From an uncultured Roseobacter sp. (GTDB taxonomy: Bacteria > Pseudomonadota > Alphaproteobacteria > Rhodobacterales > Rhodobacteraceae): a stretch of DNA of 64,000 nucleotides. Shown here in pieces: positions 56,220 through 64,000 of the stretch. The position numbers and the translations under genes are program-made. How positions within the stretch are numbered: the stretch's first letter is position 1; each line of letters opens with the position of its first letter. The notes below the pieces were generated by a model. It was not told where the DNA came from. It searched no databases and saw nothing but the letters and a program-made list of their open reading frames with translations. The stretch spans positions 62,001 to 126,000 of the forward strand of contig NZ_CANMDB010000010.1 in the NCBI RefSeq assembly GCF_947496515.1, written 5' to 3'.

Positions 56220-56358
56220 AGGACGGACACCTCCGCAGAGGTGCTGGCGGGCAGCGGGGCACCCGTCACCCGTTGCTGGCAACGGGTGACCGCGGGCGCG
56301 CACCGCCTCGATGGCCCGCGCGCCCGCGTGCCCTCACCGCTTATGCCCGCTCCTTGGG

Positions 56359-57510
56359 TCAATACGCCGGCTCCAACCGGGTCGATGCCGGTACCTGGTG
56401 CTTCTTCACCGGGATCGTGAAGAGCGACACGAAGGCCGCCGCCGCCCGGGCCTGAGCACCGAGCTTGGCAAAGAACCTGCCAGAAGCCGTTGCCTCCGCC
56501 AGATCGACATTGGCCTTCTGCAGTTTCTCCAGCGTGGGCTGCCAGCGCGGATGCTCGATGTCGAGCGTGATCGGAAAGATCTGCTCTGTCAGCTTCGAAG
56601 TCTTGGTAAAGACCTCATGTGCGTACCAGTCGGGATCCACGCCCAGGGCCTTGTGGAACGCCGGGCGCTGGTGGTCACGCACGTACATCGTGGCGTAGAC
56701 CGCCGTCAGGAAGAACTTGATCCAGTAGACGTTCTTGCCCGAGGTCAGCTTGGGGTCGGTCTTCATCAGCAGGGCAAAGGCCTCACCGTGGCTGAACTCA
56801 TCGTTGCACCATTCCTCGAACCATTTGAAGATCGGGTGGAAGCGGTGCTCGGGGTGCGCCTCCAGGTGACGGAAGATCGTGATGTAGCGCGCATAGCCGA
56901 TCTTTTCCGACAAATAGGTGGCGTAGTAGATGAACTTTGGTCGGAAATAGGTGTATTTCTTCTTCTGCGTCAGAAACCCGAGGTTCACCGCCACACCCGC
57001 CTCGCGCAGCGCGTCGTTGATGAAGCCCGCATGCCGCGCCTCGTCCCGTGCCATCAGCTGGAACAGCTGGGTGATGTCCTTGTTGGCCCCGCGGCGCTTC
57101 ATTTCCTTGTAGAGCACGCAGCCCGAGAATTCCGCGGTGCAGGAGCTGATCAGGAAATCGATGAATTCCTTTTTCAGCTGCGGCTCCATCCCGTCCCAGT
57201 CCACATGGTCCCAGTCCTCGTTCTTGCGGAAATGCCCCTTGTTGGGGTCGCTGACCATCTGGTCGATCAGCTTGTCCCAGTCCTCGCGGACGGAGCTTAC
57301 GTCGATGGCGTCGAGCTCGTCGAAATCCGTGGTATAGAACCGCGGTGTCAGCAGCGTGTTCTGCATTGCCACTTCTGTGGCGGCAACGCTGTCGAACTTG
57401 GCCTGCTCCTCCTGGATAGCGAGGCCTTCCTCGACCGTGGTGGCATCGGCGGTGTGGGTCGCACCCGCGGTGGGCGCATCGGGGTTCGGGGCGTTGTTCT
57501 GGATGTTCAC
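56359..57510 (-). CDS. acsF: Aerobic Mg-protoporphyrin IX monomethyl ester cyclase AcsF
   Basis: A 383-residue diiron oxygenase that forms ring E of (bacterio)chlorophyll using O2. Ferritin-like diiron motifs are visible in ARDEARHAGF and NDEFSHGEAFALL, and TPRFYTTDFDELDAIDV and YFRPKFIYYATYLSEKIGYARYI are typical. Presence of this enzyme fits an aerobic phototroph. GTG 57508-57510 follows GAGGAGG and overlaps the bciE stop (GTGA). The N-terminal 40 residues are variable (Ala/Thr rich). Confidence 0.95.
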   Translation of the reverse strand: MNIQNNAPNPDAPTAGATHTADATTVEEGLAIQEEQAKFDSVAATEVAMQNTLLTPRFYTTDFDELDAIDVSSVREDWDKLIDQMVSDPNKGHFRKNEDWDHVDWDGMEPQLKKEFIDFLISSCTAEFSGCVLYKEMKRRGANKDITQLFQLMARDEARHAGFINDALREAGVAVNLGFLTQKKKYTYFRPKFIYYATYLSEKIGYARYITIFRHLEAHPEHRFHPIFKWFEEWCNDEFSHGEAFALLMKTDPKLTSGKNVYWIKFFLTAVYATMYVRDHQRPAFHKALGVDPDWYAHEVFTKTSKLTEQIFPITLDIEHPRWQPTLEKLQKANVDLAEATASGRFFAKLGAQARAAAAFVSLFTIPVKKHQVPASTRLEPAY

Positions 57511-57803
57511 AGCGTCACCTCCTCGGAGAACGAGAACTCGCACAGCTCCATCACTTCGAAATCACCCGTTAGTCGGGTCCAGAGCTGCTCAAGCTTGCTG
57601 GCGCGGATGATCGTGGCCTCGCGGTCCTCCACGACGATCTCGCCGAAGGGGGCCATGATCTCCTCTCCGTGTACTTTCACTTCGTCACCGGGGTAGATCA
57701 CGGCGCCGTTGTTGAACCGCACATGCGCGTGCAGGCTCTCGAACTTGTGGCTGATCTCCACGGTGCAGGGGGCACGTTCAAAGTCCTTTGTCAGTAGTCC
57801 CAT
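57507..57803 (-). CDS. bciE: BciE, auxiliary subunit of the oxygen-dependent cyclase
   Basis: A 98-residue soluble protein, starting MGLLTKDFERAPCTVEISHK and containing VIYPGDEVKVHGEEI and FGEIVVEDREATI. Position and size match BciE of Rhodobacter, described as a required partner of AcsF in alphaproteobacteria. It is translationally coupled to acsF (stop overlaps GTG). ATG 57801-57803 follows AAAGGAAG; the upstream 32 codons have no support. Confidence 0.85.
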   Translation of the reverse strand: MGLLTKDFERAPCTVEISHKFESLHAHVRFNNGAVIYPGDEVKVHGEEIMAPFGEIVVEDREATIIRASKLEQLWTRLTGDFEVMELCEFSFSEEVTL

Positions 57804-57826
57804 AAGGTGGCTTCCTTTCTTGGGGC

Positions 57827-58294
57827 TCAGGGTTGGTCCAGCAACCTGGCGAAGGTGCGGGTGTTGGATGCGCCAAAGCCCATGAGCTCGGCTGACCATC
57901 CGGTGACGGGGTCGTAGAGGGAAAGACGGTTGCCCGCGCGCAATCGCAGCAGGACAGGGTCGGTCGGGGCGGCACCGATCTTGGCGCGTTCGCGGGCAAT
58001 GACCCGCTCGATCCCGGCGACAAAGCCGCCCTTGTCAGAGGCGAAATCAGCGATCACCGTCCCGGTGGCGTCGAGCACACGCGCGGCCCCGGAGGCGTCG
58101 CCGGTCAGCACGATGGCCCGTTCGGTCAGGATCTCGCCCTGTGGCGGCGTGCTTTGCACGGGCCGGTCGGTGAGGGTCGCAACAGTCACGATGAGCAGGA
58201 CAACGGCTGTCAGCCCGAACATGGCGCGCACCATGATGCGCGGGATCATCTCTTCGGCCTTGGCGTGAATGCGGGGTCTGGCGTGGCTGGTCAT
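57827..58294 (-). CDS. puhC: PuhC, reaction-centre/LH1 assembly protein
   Basis: A 155-residue protein with one N-terminal membrane helix (about 20-40, AMFGLTAVVLLIVTVATL) and a periplasmic domain ending GWSAELMGFGASNTRTFARLL, the PuhC pattern. PuhC is needed for normal assembly of the RC-LH1 complex in Rhodobacter. ATG 58292-58294 has GGAG upstream and lies just behind the puhB stop. bciE follows after 23 bases. Confidence 0.88.
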   Translation of the reverse strand: MTSHARPRIHAKAEEMIPRIMVRAMFGLTAVVLLIVTVATLTDRPVQSTPPQGEILTERAIVLTGDASGAARVLDATGTVIADFASDKGGFVAGIERVIARERAKIGAAPTDPVLLRLRAGNRLSLYDPVTGWSAELMGFGASNTRTFARLLDQP

Positions 58295-58298
58295 GATG

Positions 58299-58964
58299 TT
58301 ACTCCGCCGCAACAGCGTTTGCATGGCCTGCGCGCGCGACCGTGGGCCGTGCCACACGCGCCTCCGCGGCTTCGGCCAGCATCTCAGCCACCCGCTCGGC
58401 CTCGGGGATACAGCGCAACGCAGGCTGTGTGCGTTTCATGTGCCAGGGCCGCACGTGCGGCCAGCAAACGAGATAGCTGAGCTTGGTGTCGCCCAGCGTC
58501 TCCAGCGCGATGGTCCCCGTGCCGCTGCGGCGCAGATCCAGCATGGCATTGCCCACCTGAGTATAGGGCAGGTTCAGCGTGACGGTCAAAGCCGCCCCGA
58601 TCCGCATGACCACACGCGCATCGGTCACCGTGTAGACCGTGGCGCGCGCCTGGGCATAGGCCACCAGCGCCAAGAGACCGCAGACGAAAAGACCCAGCAG
58701 CACGAAGGGCAGCGCCGCACCGATCGCCCGGCCCAGCGGCATGAGATCGACGAGCGACCCGAAGCGCCAGAGCGCCAGCAGCCCAAAATAGCTCGCCACC
58801 CACTTCAGCCACAGCGCTTCGCAGGCCAGTGTCCACCAGTCCGGACGCCCTTGCCAGAGGATCTGTTCTCCCTGCGGCGGACGCTCGGGCAGCCCCTCGA
58901 TGGGCTCGATCTCGAAATCGTCGTGCCCGTGGGCGGGGGCTTGCGCGTATGGCTTCTGAGACAT
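58299..58964 (-). CDS. puhB: PuhB, reaction-centre assembly protein
   Basis: A 221-residue protein with a bacterial PH-like domain and about three membrane helices. FEIEPIEGLPERPPQGEQILWQGRPDWW at the start, YTVTDARVVMRIGAALTVTLNLPY and the DTKLSYLVCWPHVRPW segment are typical of PuhB, an assembly factor for the reaction centre. ATG 58962-58964 follows AAAGGAG; the longer frame is not used. 67 bp behind puhA. Confidence 0.9.
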   Translation of the reverse strand: MSQKPYAQAPAHGHDDFEIEPIEGLPERPPQGEQILWQGRPDWWTLACEALWLKWVASYFGLLALWRFGSLVDLMPLGRAIGAALPFVLLGLFVCGLLALVAYAQARATVYTVTDARVVMRIGAALTVTLNLPYTQVGNAMLDLRRSGTGTIALETLGDTKLSYLVCWPHVRPWHMKRTQPALRCIPEAERVAEMLAEAAEARVARPTVARAGHANAVAAE

Positions 58965-59031
58965 GGCGAGTATCTCCTTTCGGTTGCAAGAGGCGGTGGC
59001 AAGAGGGCGCGCGCCCTCTTGGCCGTTGCGC

Positions 59032-59799
59032 TCAGAGTTTCGGCTCGGCCCGGGACCCGGCGTAGAGTTTGCCGCCACCGTAGTAGCCCGAGATCTTGTC
59101 TTCTTCGAGCAGGGTCACCTGACGCGGGCTGGCAATGCTGGGGATGGTCGCGAAATGCTTGCCGTAAAGCGCATGTACCGCCACCCGGTCGGATTTGATC
59201 CGTGCGAAGGTGATCGGCATCAGCCGCGTGCCCGAGCCCCACTTGGGGTCCAGCTCCATCTCCAGATAGCGTACCAGCTGTTCGGGCTCGTCGATCCACA
59301 TATCGGTGATCTTGCCCACGATCTCGCCGTCGCCCGCTACCACGGGAAGTCCGCGCGGATCGCGGCCCGCGGCCACGCGAAAGGCCTCCGCGCCCGACAT
59401 CGGCACGATCTTTGGATGGCCATGGCCGTCAAGCTCGGGGTGATCCTGACGCGGCGCCCAGCTGGCAGGCCCGACACCATCCAGCATCGGGTCACCCGTG
59501 GGCTCCAGCGGATAGCCATTGCCTGGGCCCACCCGCTTCATCGGGATATCGGCGCGCTCGGGCGCTTGCCCACTGGGCACGCTGATCTCGCCGCGACCGT
59601 GCGGCAGCTTGAAGGTCTTGTCCTCAGGCAGCGGGAACAGCCCGGGCGAGGAGGCAGGATTGCCCTCGTCGTCTTCCAGCGGGTAGCCCTCGCGCATGTT
59701 CTCGCGCTGGATCCAGATCACCAGTGCGGCGAAGAAGATATAGAATAACCACAGCGACAGGCTCGCCAGGTCGAATTCGCCAAAGAATGTTTCCGTCAT
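59032..59799 (-). CDS. puhA: Photosynthetic reaction centre subunit H
   Basis: A 255-residue subunit with one N-terminal membrane helix (about 12-31, SLSLWLFYIFFAALVIWIQREN) and a large cytoplasmic PRC-barrel domain. REGYPLEDDEG, TFKLPHGRGEISVP, PKIVPMSGAEAFRVAAGRDPRG and KISGYYGGGKLYA are conserved. It caps the L/M core and guides proton transfer to QB. ATG 59797-59799. It follows lhaA after 22 bases. Confidence 0.95.
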   Translation of the reverse strand: MTETFFGEFDLASLSLWLFYIFFAALVIWIQRENMREGYPLEDDEGNPASSPGLFPLPEDKTFKLPHGRGEISVPSGQAPERADIPMKRVGPGNGYPLEPTGDPMLDGVGPASWAPRQDHPELDGHGHPKIVPMSGAEAFRVAAGRDPRGLPVVAGDGEIVGKITDMWIDEPEQLVRYLEMELDPKWGSGTRLMPITFARIKSDRVAVHALYGKHFATIPSIASPRQVTLLEEDKISGYYGGGKLYAGSRAEPKL

Positions 59800-59821
59800 G
59801 TCGTTTCCCTCTCTAACGGGG

Positions 59822-61252
59822 TCATGTTGGGAAATCCGCAAGTCCCATGGGACGCTTGCTGATTTCTGTCGGGGTGAGGGGGCCGCTTTGGCGCACGAGC
59901 GGTCCCAGGATGACGAGCGTGGCGAACAAAAGGCCAATCTCGGTATGATAAACGAAAGAGTATCCGGTGGCCGGGCTGTTGAGCGCCTCGCCCATATACC
60001 CGGCGGTGGCCGCATGGCCGACCCAGTCGCGCAGCCCCCCACCAATGGCGATGGAGACACCCGCGGCGGTGGCCTGTGCTGCCCCCCAGGCGCCGAGCGC
60101 CAATCCACGGCCCGCCGTACCTGTCGCGGGCATGGTCATGGCCGCTGTCAGCGTGGCCACGGCAAAGAGCCCGCTGCCGAACCCGATCATCGCAGCGCCT
60201 GCATAAAACAGCGCGGGCGAGGCCATGGGATGCGCAAAAATCACCATGGAAAAGGCCCAGATACCGGCGACAAGACCCGCACCGGCCAGCCGGTAGGGGT
60301 TCGAGCCGCGCGCCAGCCGCGCCCCCGCAAGGGCAAAGCCAAAGAGCGCGCCCGCCGCCCAGAGCGCCGTCAGCAACGTGGTCGCCGCCACCGACAGGCC
60401 GAGGATCTCGCCGCCGTAGGGTTCCAGCAGCACGTCCTGCATGTTGAAGGCCATTGTGCCGGCGAAAACGCAGGCCAGCAGCCGCCCGGCCTTGCCGCCG
60501 CGCATGAAATCACGCCAGGCATCGCGGAACGGCGGGCGTGGCGCGGCCCGTTCGGCACGGCTCATCGGGCGGATGCGCTCTTGCTTCCAAAGCGCGATCA
60601 GCACCAGCGCGATGCCCAGGACGGCAGCCCCCTGCACAACGCGGATGAGCTTGAGCGCGGTAAAATCCGTGAGCAGCGCTCCCATGATCACCGCCGATAC
60701 CCCCATGCCCACAAGGAACATCACGTATAGCAGCGCCACAACCCGGGGCCGCGTCTCGTCGGTCGCGCGGTCCGAGGCGAGCGCGAGCCCGGCGGTCTGC
60801 GTCATGTGCAGGCCCAGCCCGGTCATCAGAAAGGCCAGCGCTGCCAGCACCTCGCCCGCAAAGGGAATGTCGTGAACGACATCACCGCCCAGCACCAGCA
60901 GGGCAAAGGGCATCACCGCGAGCCCGCCGAACTGCCACAGGCTGCCGAACCAGATATAGGGGATCCGCTTCCACCCGATGGCGGATTTATAGGTGTCCGA
61001 CCGGAACCCCAGCAGCGCCCGAAAAGGCGCAATCAACACCGGCAGCGCGATCATCAGCGCCACGATCATGGCAGGCACGCTGAGCTCCACGATCATCACA
61101 CGGTTGAGCGTGCCCAAAAGCAGCACCGAAGCCATGCCCACGGACACCTGAAAGAGCGACAGCCGCATCAGCTGGCCCATGGGCAGATCGGCACTGGCCG
61201 CATCCGCAAAGGGCATGGCCGCAAGCGACAGGGACTGCAGGCGCGTGCTCAC
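59822..61252 (-). CDS. lhaA: LhaA, LH1 assembly protein (PucC family)
   Basis: A 476-residue membrane protein with about 12 helices of the PucC/LhaA family (MFS-like), needed for LH1 assembly and possibly pigment delivery. Conserved parts: RLSLFQVSVGMASVLLLGTLNRVMIVEL, RALLGFRSDTYKSAIGWKRIPYIW and GTMAFNMQDVLLEPYGGEILGLSV. GTG 61250-61252 overlaps the bchM stop (GTGA) and has GGAGG before it. The frame extends further upstream only as a bchM shadow. Confidence 0.92.
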   Translation of the reverse strand: MSTRLQSLSLAAMPFADAASADLPMGQLMRLSLFQVSVGMASVLLLGTLNRVMIVELSVPAMIVALMIALPVLIAPFRALLGFRSDTYKSAIGWKRIPYIWFGSLWQFGGLAVMPFALLVLGGDVVHDIPFAGEVLAALAFLMTGLGLHMTQTAGLALASDRATDETRPRVVALLYVMFLVGMGVSAVIMGALLTDFTALKLIRVVQGAAVLGIALVLIALWKQERIRPMSRAERAAPRPPFRDAWRDFMRGGKAGRLLACVFAGTMAFNMQDVLLEPYGGEILGLSVAATTLLTALWAAGALFGFALAGARLARGSNPYRLAGAGLVAGIWAFSMVIFAHPMASPALFYAGAAMIGFGSGLFAVATLTAAMTMPATGTAGRGLALGAWGAAQATAAGVSIAIGGGLRDWVGHAATAGYMGEALNSPATGYSFVYHTEIGLLFATLVILGPLVRQSGPLTPTEISKRPMGLADFPT

Positions 61253-61964
61253 GCGGGCACCTCCATCGCCTGAGAGATGTAGAAGCCGGAGACCACACGG
61301 TCGACGGGACGCAGACCGCGCGACAGCCCTGTAGCGCGCGCAGCGCCCGCCAGTGCCACGGGGGCATGAGGGATCATGACAGGACTGCGGTCCGAGCGCG
61401 GGAACAGCTTGCCCGCATACCACATGGCCATGAGCAACCGTGTCCGCGGTGCGACAGTGAAGACGATGCTGCCCGACGTGCGGGCCTCCAACCCGGTCAG
61501 CGCCCGACCGATGGCCGCGGCGTCGTAGTAAATCAGACTGTCCATGGCGATCACATGATCGAACTGCCCCAGCCCCGCATCGAGCATATCGCCTGCCAGA
61601 AACTGCACCCGGTGGCGATCGTCAGCGGGCAGCCGTGCCTCGGCAATGCCAATCAACTGCGGAGAGATATCGATGGCCAGAACGTCCGCACCGCGGGCCG
61701 CCAGCTCGGCGGTCATCTGCCCGGCACCGCAGCCAGCATCGAGCACACGGGCACCGCGCAAGTCCTCCGGCAAGCGGCTCAGCATCAGCGCGCGCATCCG
61801 GTCCCGCCCCTGCCGGACCGTCTCGCGGATCCGCGAGACCGGCGCGTCAGAGGTCAACCTCTCCCAGGTCCGCGTCGCGGTCCGGTCAAAGTAGGTCTCC
61901 ACCCGGCTCAACGTCGCGTCATAGCCAGCACCGACAGTCTCGGAGGAAGAGGCGAAATCCCGCA

Positions 61965-61965
<1 letters not shown>
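61249..61965 (-). CDS. bchM: Mg-protoporphyrin IX O-methyltransferase
   Basis: A 238-residue SAM-dependent methyltransferase that makes Mg-protoporphyrin monomethyl ester, the substrate of AcsF. The N-terminus has VETYFDRTATRTWERLTSDAPVSRIRETVRQGRD, the SAM site is VLDAGCGAGQMTAELAARG and FDHVIAMDSLIYY follows. ATG 61963-61965 shares one base with the bchL stop (TGATG). Its stop overlaps lhaA. Confidence 0.94.
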
Positions 61966-62876
<911 letters not shown>

Positions 62877-62897
62877 TCATGGGGGCGCGCTCCCCTG

Positions 62898-62927
62898 TCA
62901 TCTTGCCAAATAAACTCCCGCCGGAGG
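62898..62927 (-). repeat. Leader element upstream of bchL (copy shared with bchZ)
   Basis: On the minus strand GGAGTTTATTTGGCAAGATGA is followed by CAGGGGAGCGCG, nearly the same as the leader of bchZ (37633-37655). It lies between bchH and bchL and is preceded by a CCTCCGGCGG half-palindrome. Confidence 0.6.
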
Positions 62928-62954
62928 CATCTGTCCTTGATCTGGCGCAACCTC

Positions 62955-64000
62955 TCATTGTGCTGCCACCCCTTCGAGCTGGTCTTCCAGATCATCCGCC
63001 GCGTCCTGCAGTGCTGCCAGCGTGTCCGCATCGGGCGACCAGTAGTTGCGGTCATTGGCCTCCAGCAAACGGTTGGCCATCCGGCTCGACGCGGTCGGGT
63101 TCAGATCCGCCAGCCGCCGCCGCATCTCAGCGTCCAGCACAAAGGTCTCCGATATCCGCTGGTAGACCCAGTCATCCACCTCACCGGTGGTCGCCGACCA
63201 GCCCAGGGTATTGGTGACATGTGCCTCGATCTGGCGCACACCTTCGGCGCCATGCTTCAACAGCCCTTCGAAAAACTTCGGGTTCAGGCTTCGGGTCCGC
63301 GTCTCCAACGCCACCTGATCGCGCAACGTGCGGACCTTGCCCGCCCCGCGCGTCTGATCACCGATGTAAACTGCCGCGTCCGAGCCCTTGGCCCGCTTCA
63401 CCGCGCGGGCGATGCCCCCCAGCGTGTCAAAGTAGTGATCAACCGTGGTAACCCCCAGCTCGACCGATTCCAGGTTCTGATAGGCCACATCCACTTCGGC
63501 CAGCGTCGCCTGCAGCAAGGCCGCATTGGCTGCCGCCTTGCCATCGGTGCCATAGGCAAAGCTTTTGCGCGCCTCATAGGCATCCGCCAGCTCATCCTCA
63601 TCACCAAAGGCAGAGCTATCGACGAGCCCGTTCACATTGGATCCGTAGGCGCCTTCCGCATTCGAAAAGACCCGCAGGGCGGCCTCTTCCATGGCGCAGC
63701 CTGTCTTCTCTGCGTAGGCCAGCGCATGGGCGCGGATGTAATTCTGCTCCAGCGATTCCTCTGCCGTCGCACATTTCAACGCGGCCTCTGCCAACATGCG
63801 CGTCTGCAAGGGCAGCAGATCGCGGAAGATGCCCGAAAGTGTCATCACCACATCGATCCTCGGCCGCCCCAGCTCCGCCAGCGGCACCAGATCCGCACCG
63901 CTCAGCCGCCCGAAACTGTCGAACCGCGGGACACAGCCCATCAACGCCAGTGCCTGCGCGATCGGGCCGCCATCGGATTTGATGTTGTCGCTGCCCCAAA
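62955..64000 (-). CDS. bchH: Magnesium chelatase subunit H, C-terminal part (cut by window edge)
   Basis: The last 347 codons of bchH; the 5' part lies beyond position 64000. The reading frame stays open to the edge and reads GSDNIKSDGGPIAQALALMG there, a conserved stretch of the porphyrin-binding subunit. Further parts: PRIDVVMTLSGIFRDLLPLQTRMLAEAA, NAEGAYGSNVNGLVDSS, SLNPKFFEGLLKHGAEGVRQIEAHVTNTLGWSATTGEVDDWVY. BchH binds protoporphyrin IX for Mg insertion by BchID. It is followed by bchL 90 bases downstream. Confidence 0.95.
   Translation of the reverse strand, partial: WGSDNIKSDGGPIAQALALMGCVPRFDSFGRLSGADLVPLAELGRPRIDVVMTLSGIFRDLLPLQTRMLAEAALKCATAEESLEQNYIRAHALAYAEKTGCAMEEAALRVFSNAEGAYGSNVNGLVDSSAFGDEDELADAYEARKSFAYGTDGKAAANAALLQATLAEVDVAYQNLESVELGVTTVDHYFDTLGGIARAVKRAKGSDAAVYIGDQTRGAGKVRTLRDQVALETRTRSLNPKFFEGLLKHGAEGVRQIEAHVTNTLGWSATTGEVDDWVYQRISETFVLDAEMRRRLADLNPTASSRMANRLLEANDRNYWSPDADTLAALQDAADDLEDQLEGVAAQ

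Overview
The window is a chromosomal segment of a marine aerobic anoxygenic phototroph of the Roseobacter group (Rhodobacteraceae, Alphaproteobacteria). Evidence is the high GC content, a photosynthesis gene cluster laid out as in Rhodobacter and Roseobacter, a reaction centre carrying the tetraheme cytochrome subunit PufC with no PufX, the spheroidenone pathway including CrtA, the C4-pathway ALA synthase, the oxygen-dependent cyclase AcsF with BciE, and an alphaproteobacterial general stress response locus (PhyR/NepR/EcfG). All assignments come from reading the sequence; no database search was run.

Left part (1-32000) is accessory and housekeeping DNA. Positions 189-6540 hold a tight leftward set of four enzymes: a C45 Ntn acyltransferase/hydrolase, an ATP-grasp ligase, an unusually long PLP-dependent Orn/Lys/Arg-type decarboxylase and a nitrilase-fold amidohydrolase. 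Together they look like an uncharacterised amine or amide pathway. Then come an FMN-dependent glutamate-synthase-like protein, a LysE-type exporter, and gabT with a divergent XRE-cupin regulator. Positions 11572-16980 form a general stress response island: histidine kinase, ecfG, nepR and phyR, followed by dps and by PLDc_N and YihY membrane proteins. Several of these units carry GGAAC-N16/17-CGTT promoters, including one in front of a 36-residue membrane microprotein. Positions 16991-29854 hold a FNT channel and a peptide/amide uptake and breakdown region: M20 peptidase, family-5 binding protein, permeases, double ATPase, GNAT, SDR, cupin and P1 peptidase. A histone-deacetylase-like amidohydrolase splits this region on the opposite strand.

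Right part (29944-64000) is the photosynthesis gene cluster. Leftward: dxs; then crtE-crtF-bchC-bchX-(57-aa ORF)-bchY-bchZ-pufQ-pufB-pufA-pufL-pufM-pufC as a superoperon. Rightward: crtD-crtC. Leftward: crtI-crtB-tspO. Rightward: crtA-bchI-bchD-bchO. Leftward: bchH (cut by the window edge)-bchL-bchM-lhaA-puhA-puhB-puhC-bciE-acsF-puhE-hemA-cycA. Three promoter regions (bchC, crtE/crtD, crtI/crtA) each carry a pair of perfect TGT-N12-ACA sites, the binding motif of the PpsR/CrtJ repressor. The genes together supply ALA, Mg-porphyrin, bacteriochlorophyll a, spheroidenone-type carotenoids, the LH1 antenna, the reaction centre and its assembly factors.

The most unusual items are: an 11-bp-period repeat array present twice (22284-22339 and 55411-55466) with the same 11-11-11-12-11 unit spacing; a translationally coupled 57-aa ORF between bchX and bchY with a near-perfect Shine-Dalgarno sequence; a perfect 27-bp palindrome right after bchY; a leader element shared by bchZ and bchL; an EcfG-driven 36-aa membrane microprotein; and the four-enzyme cluster at the left end.
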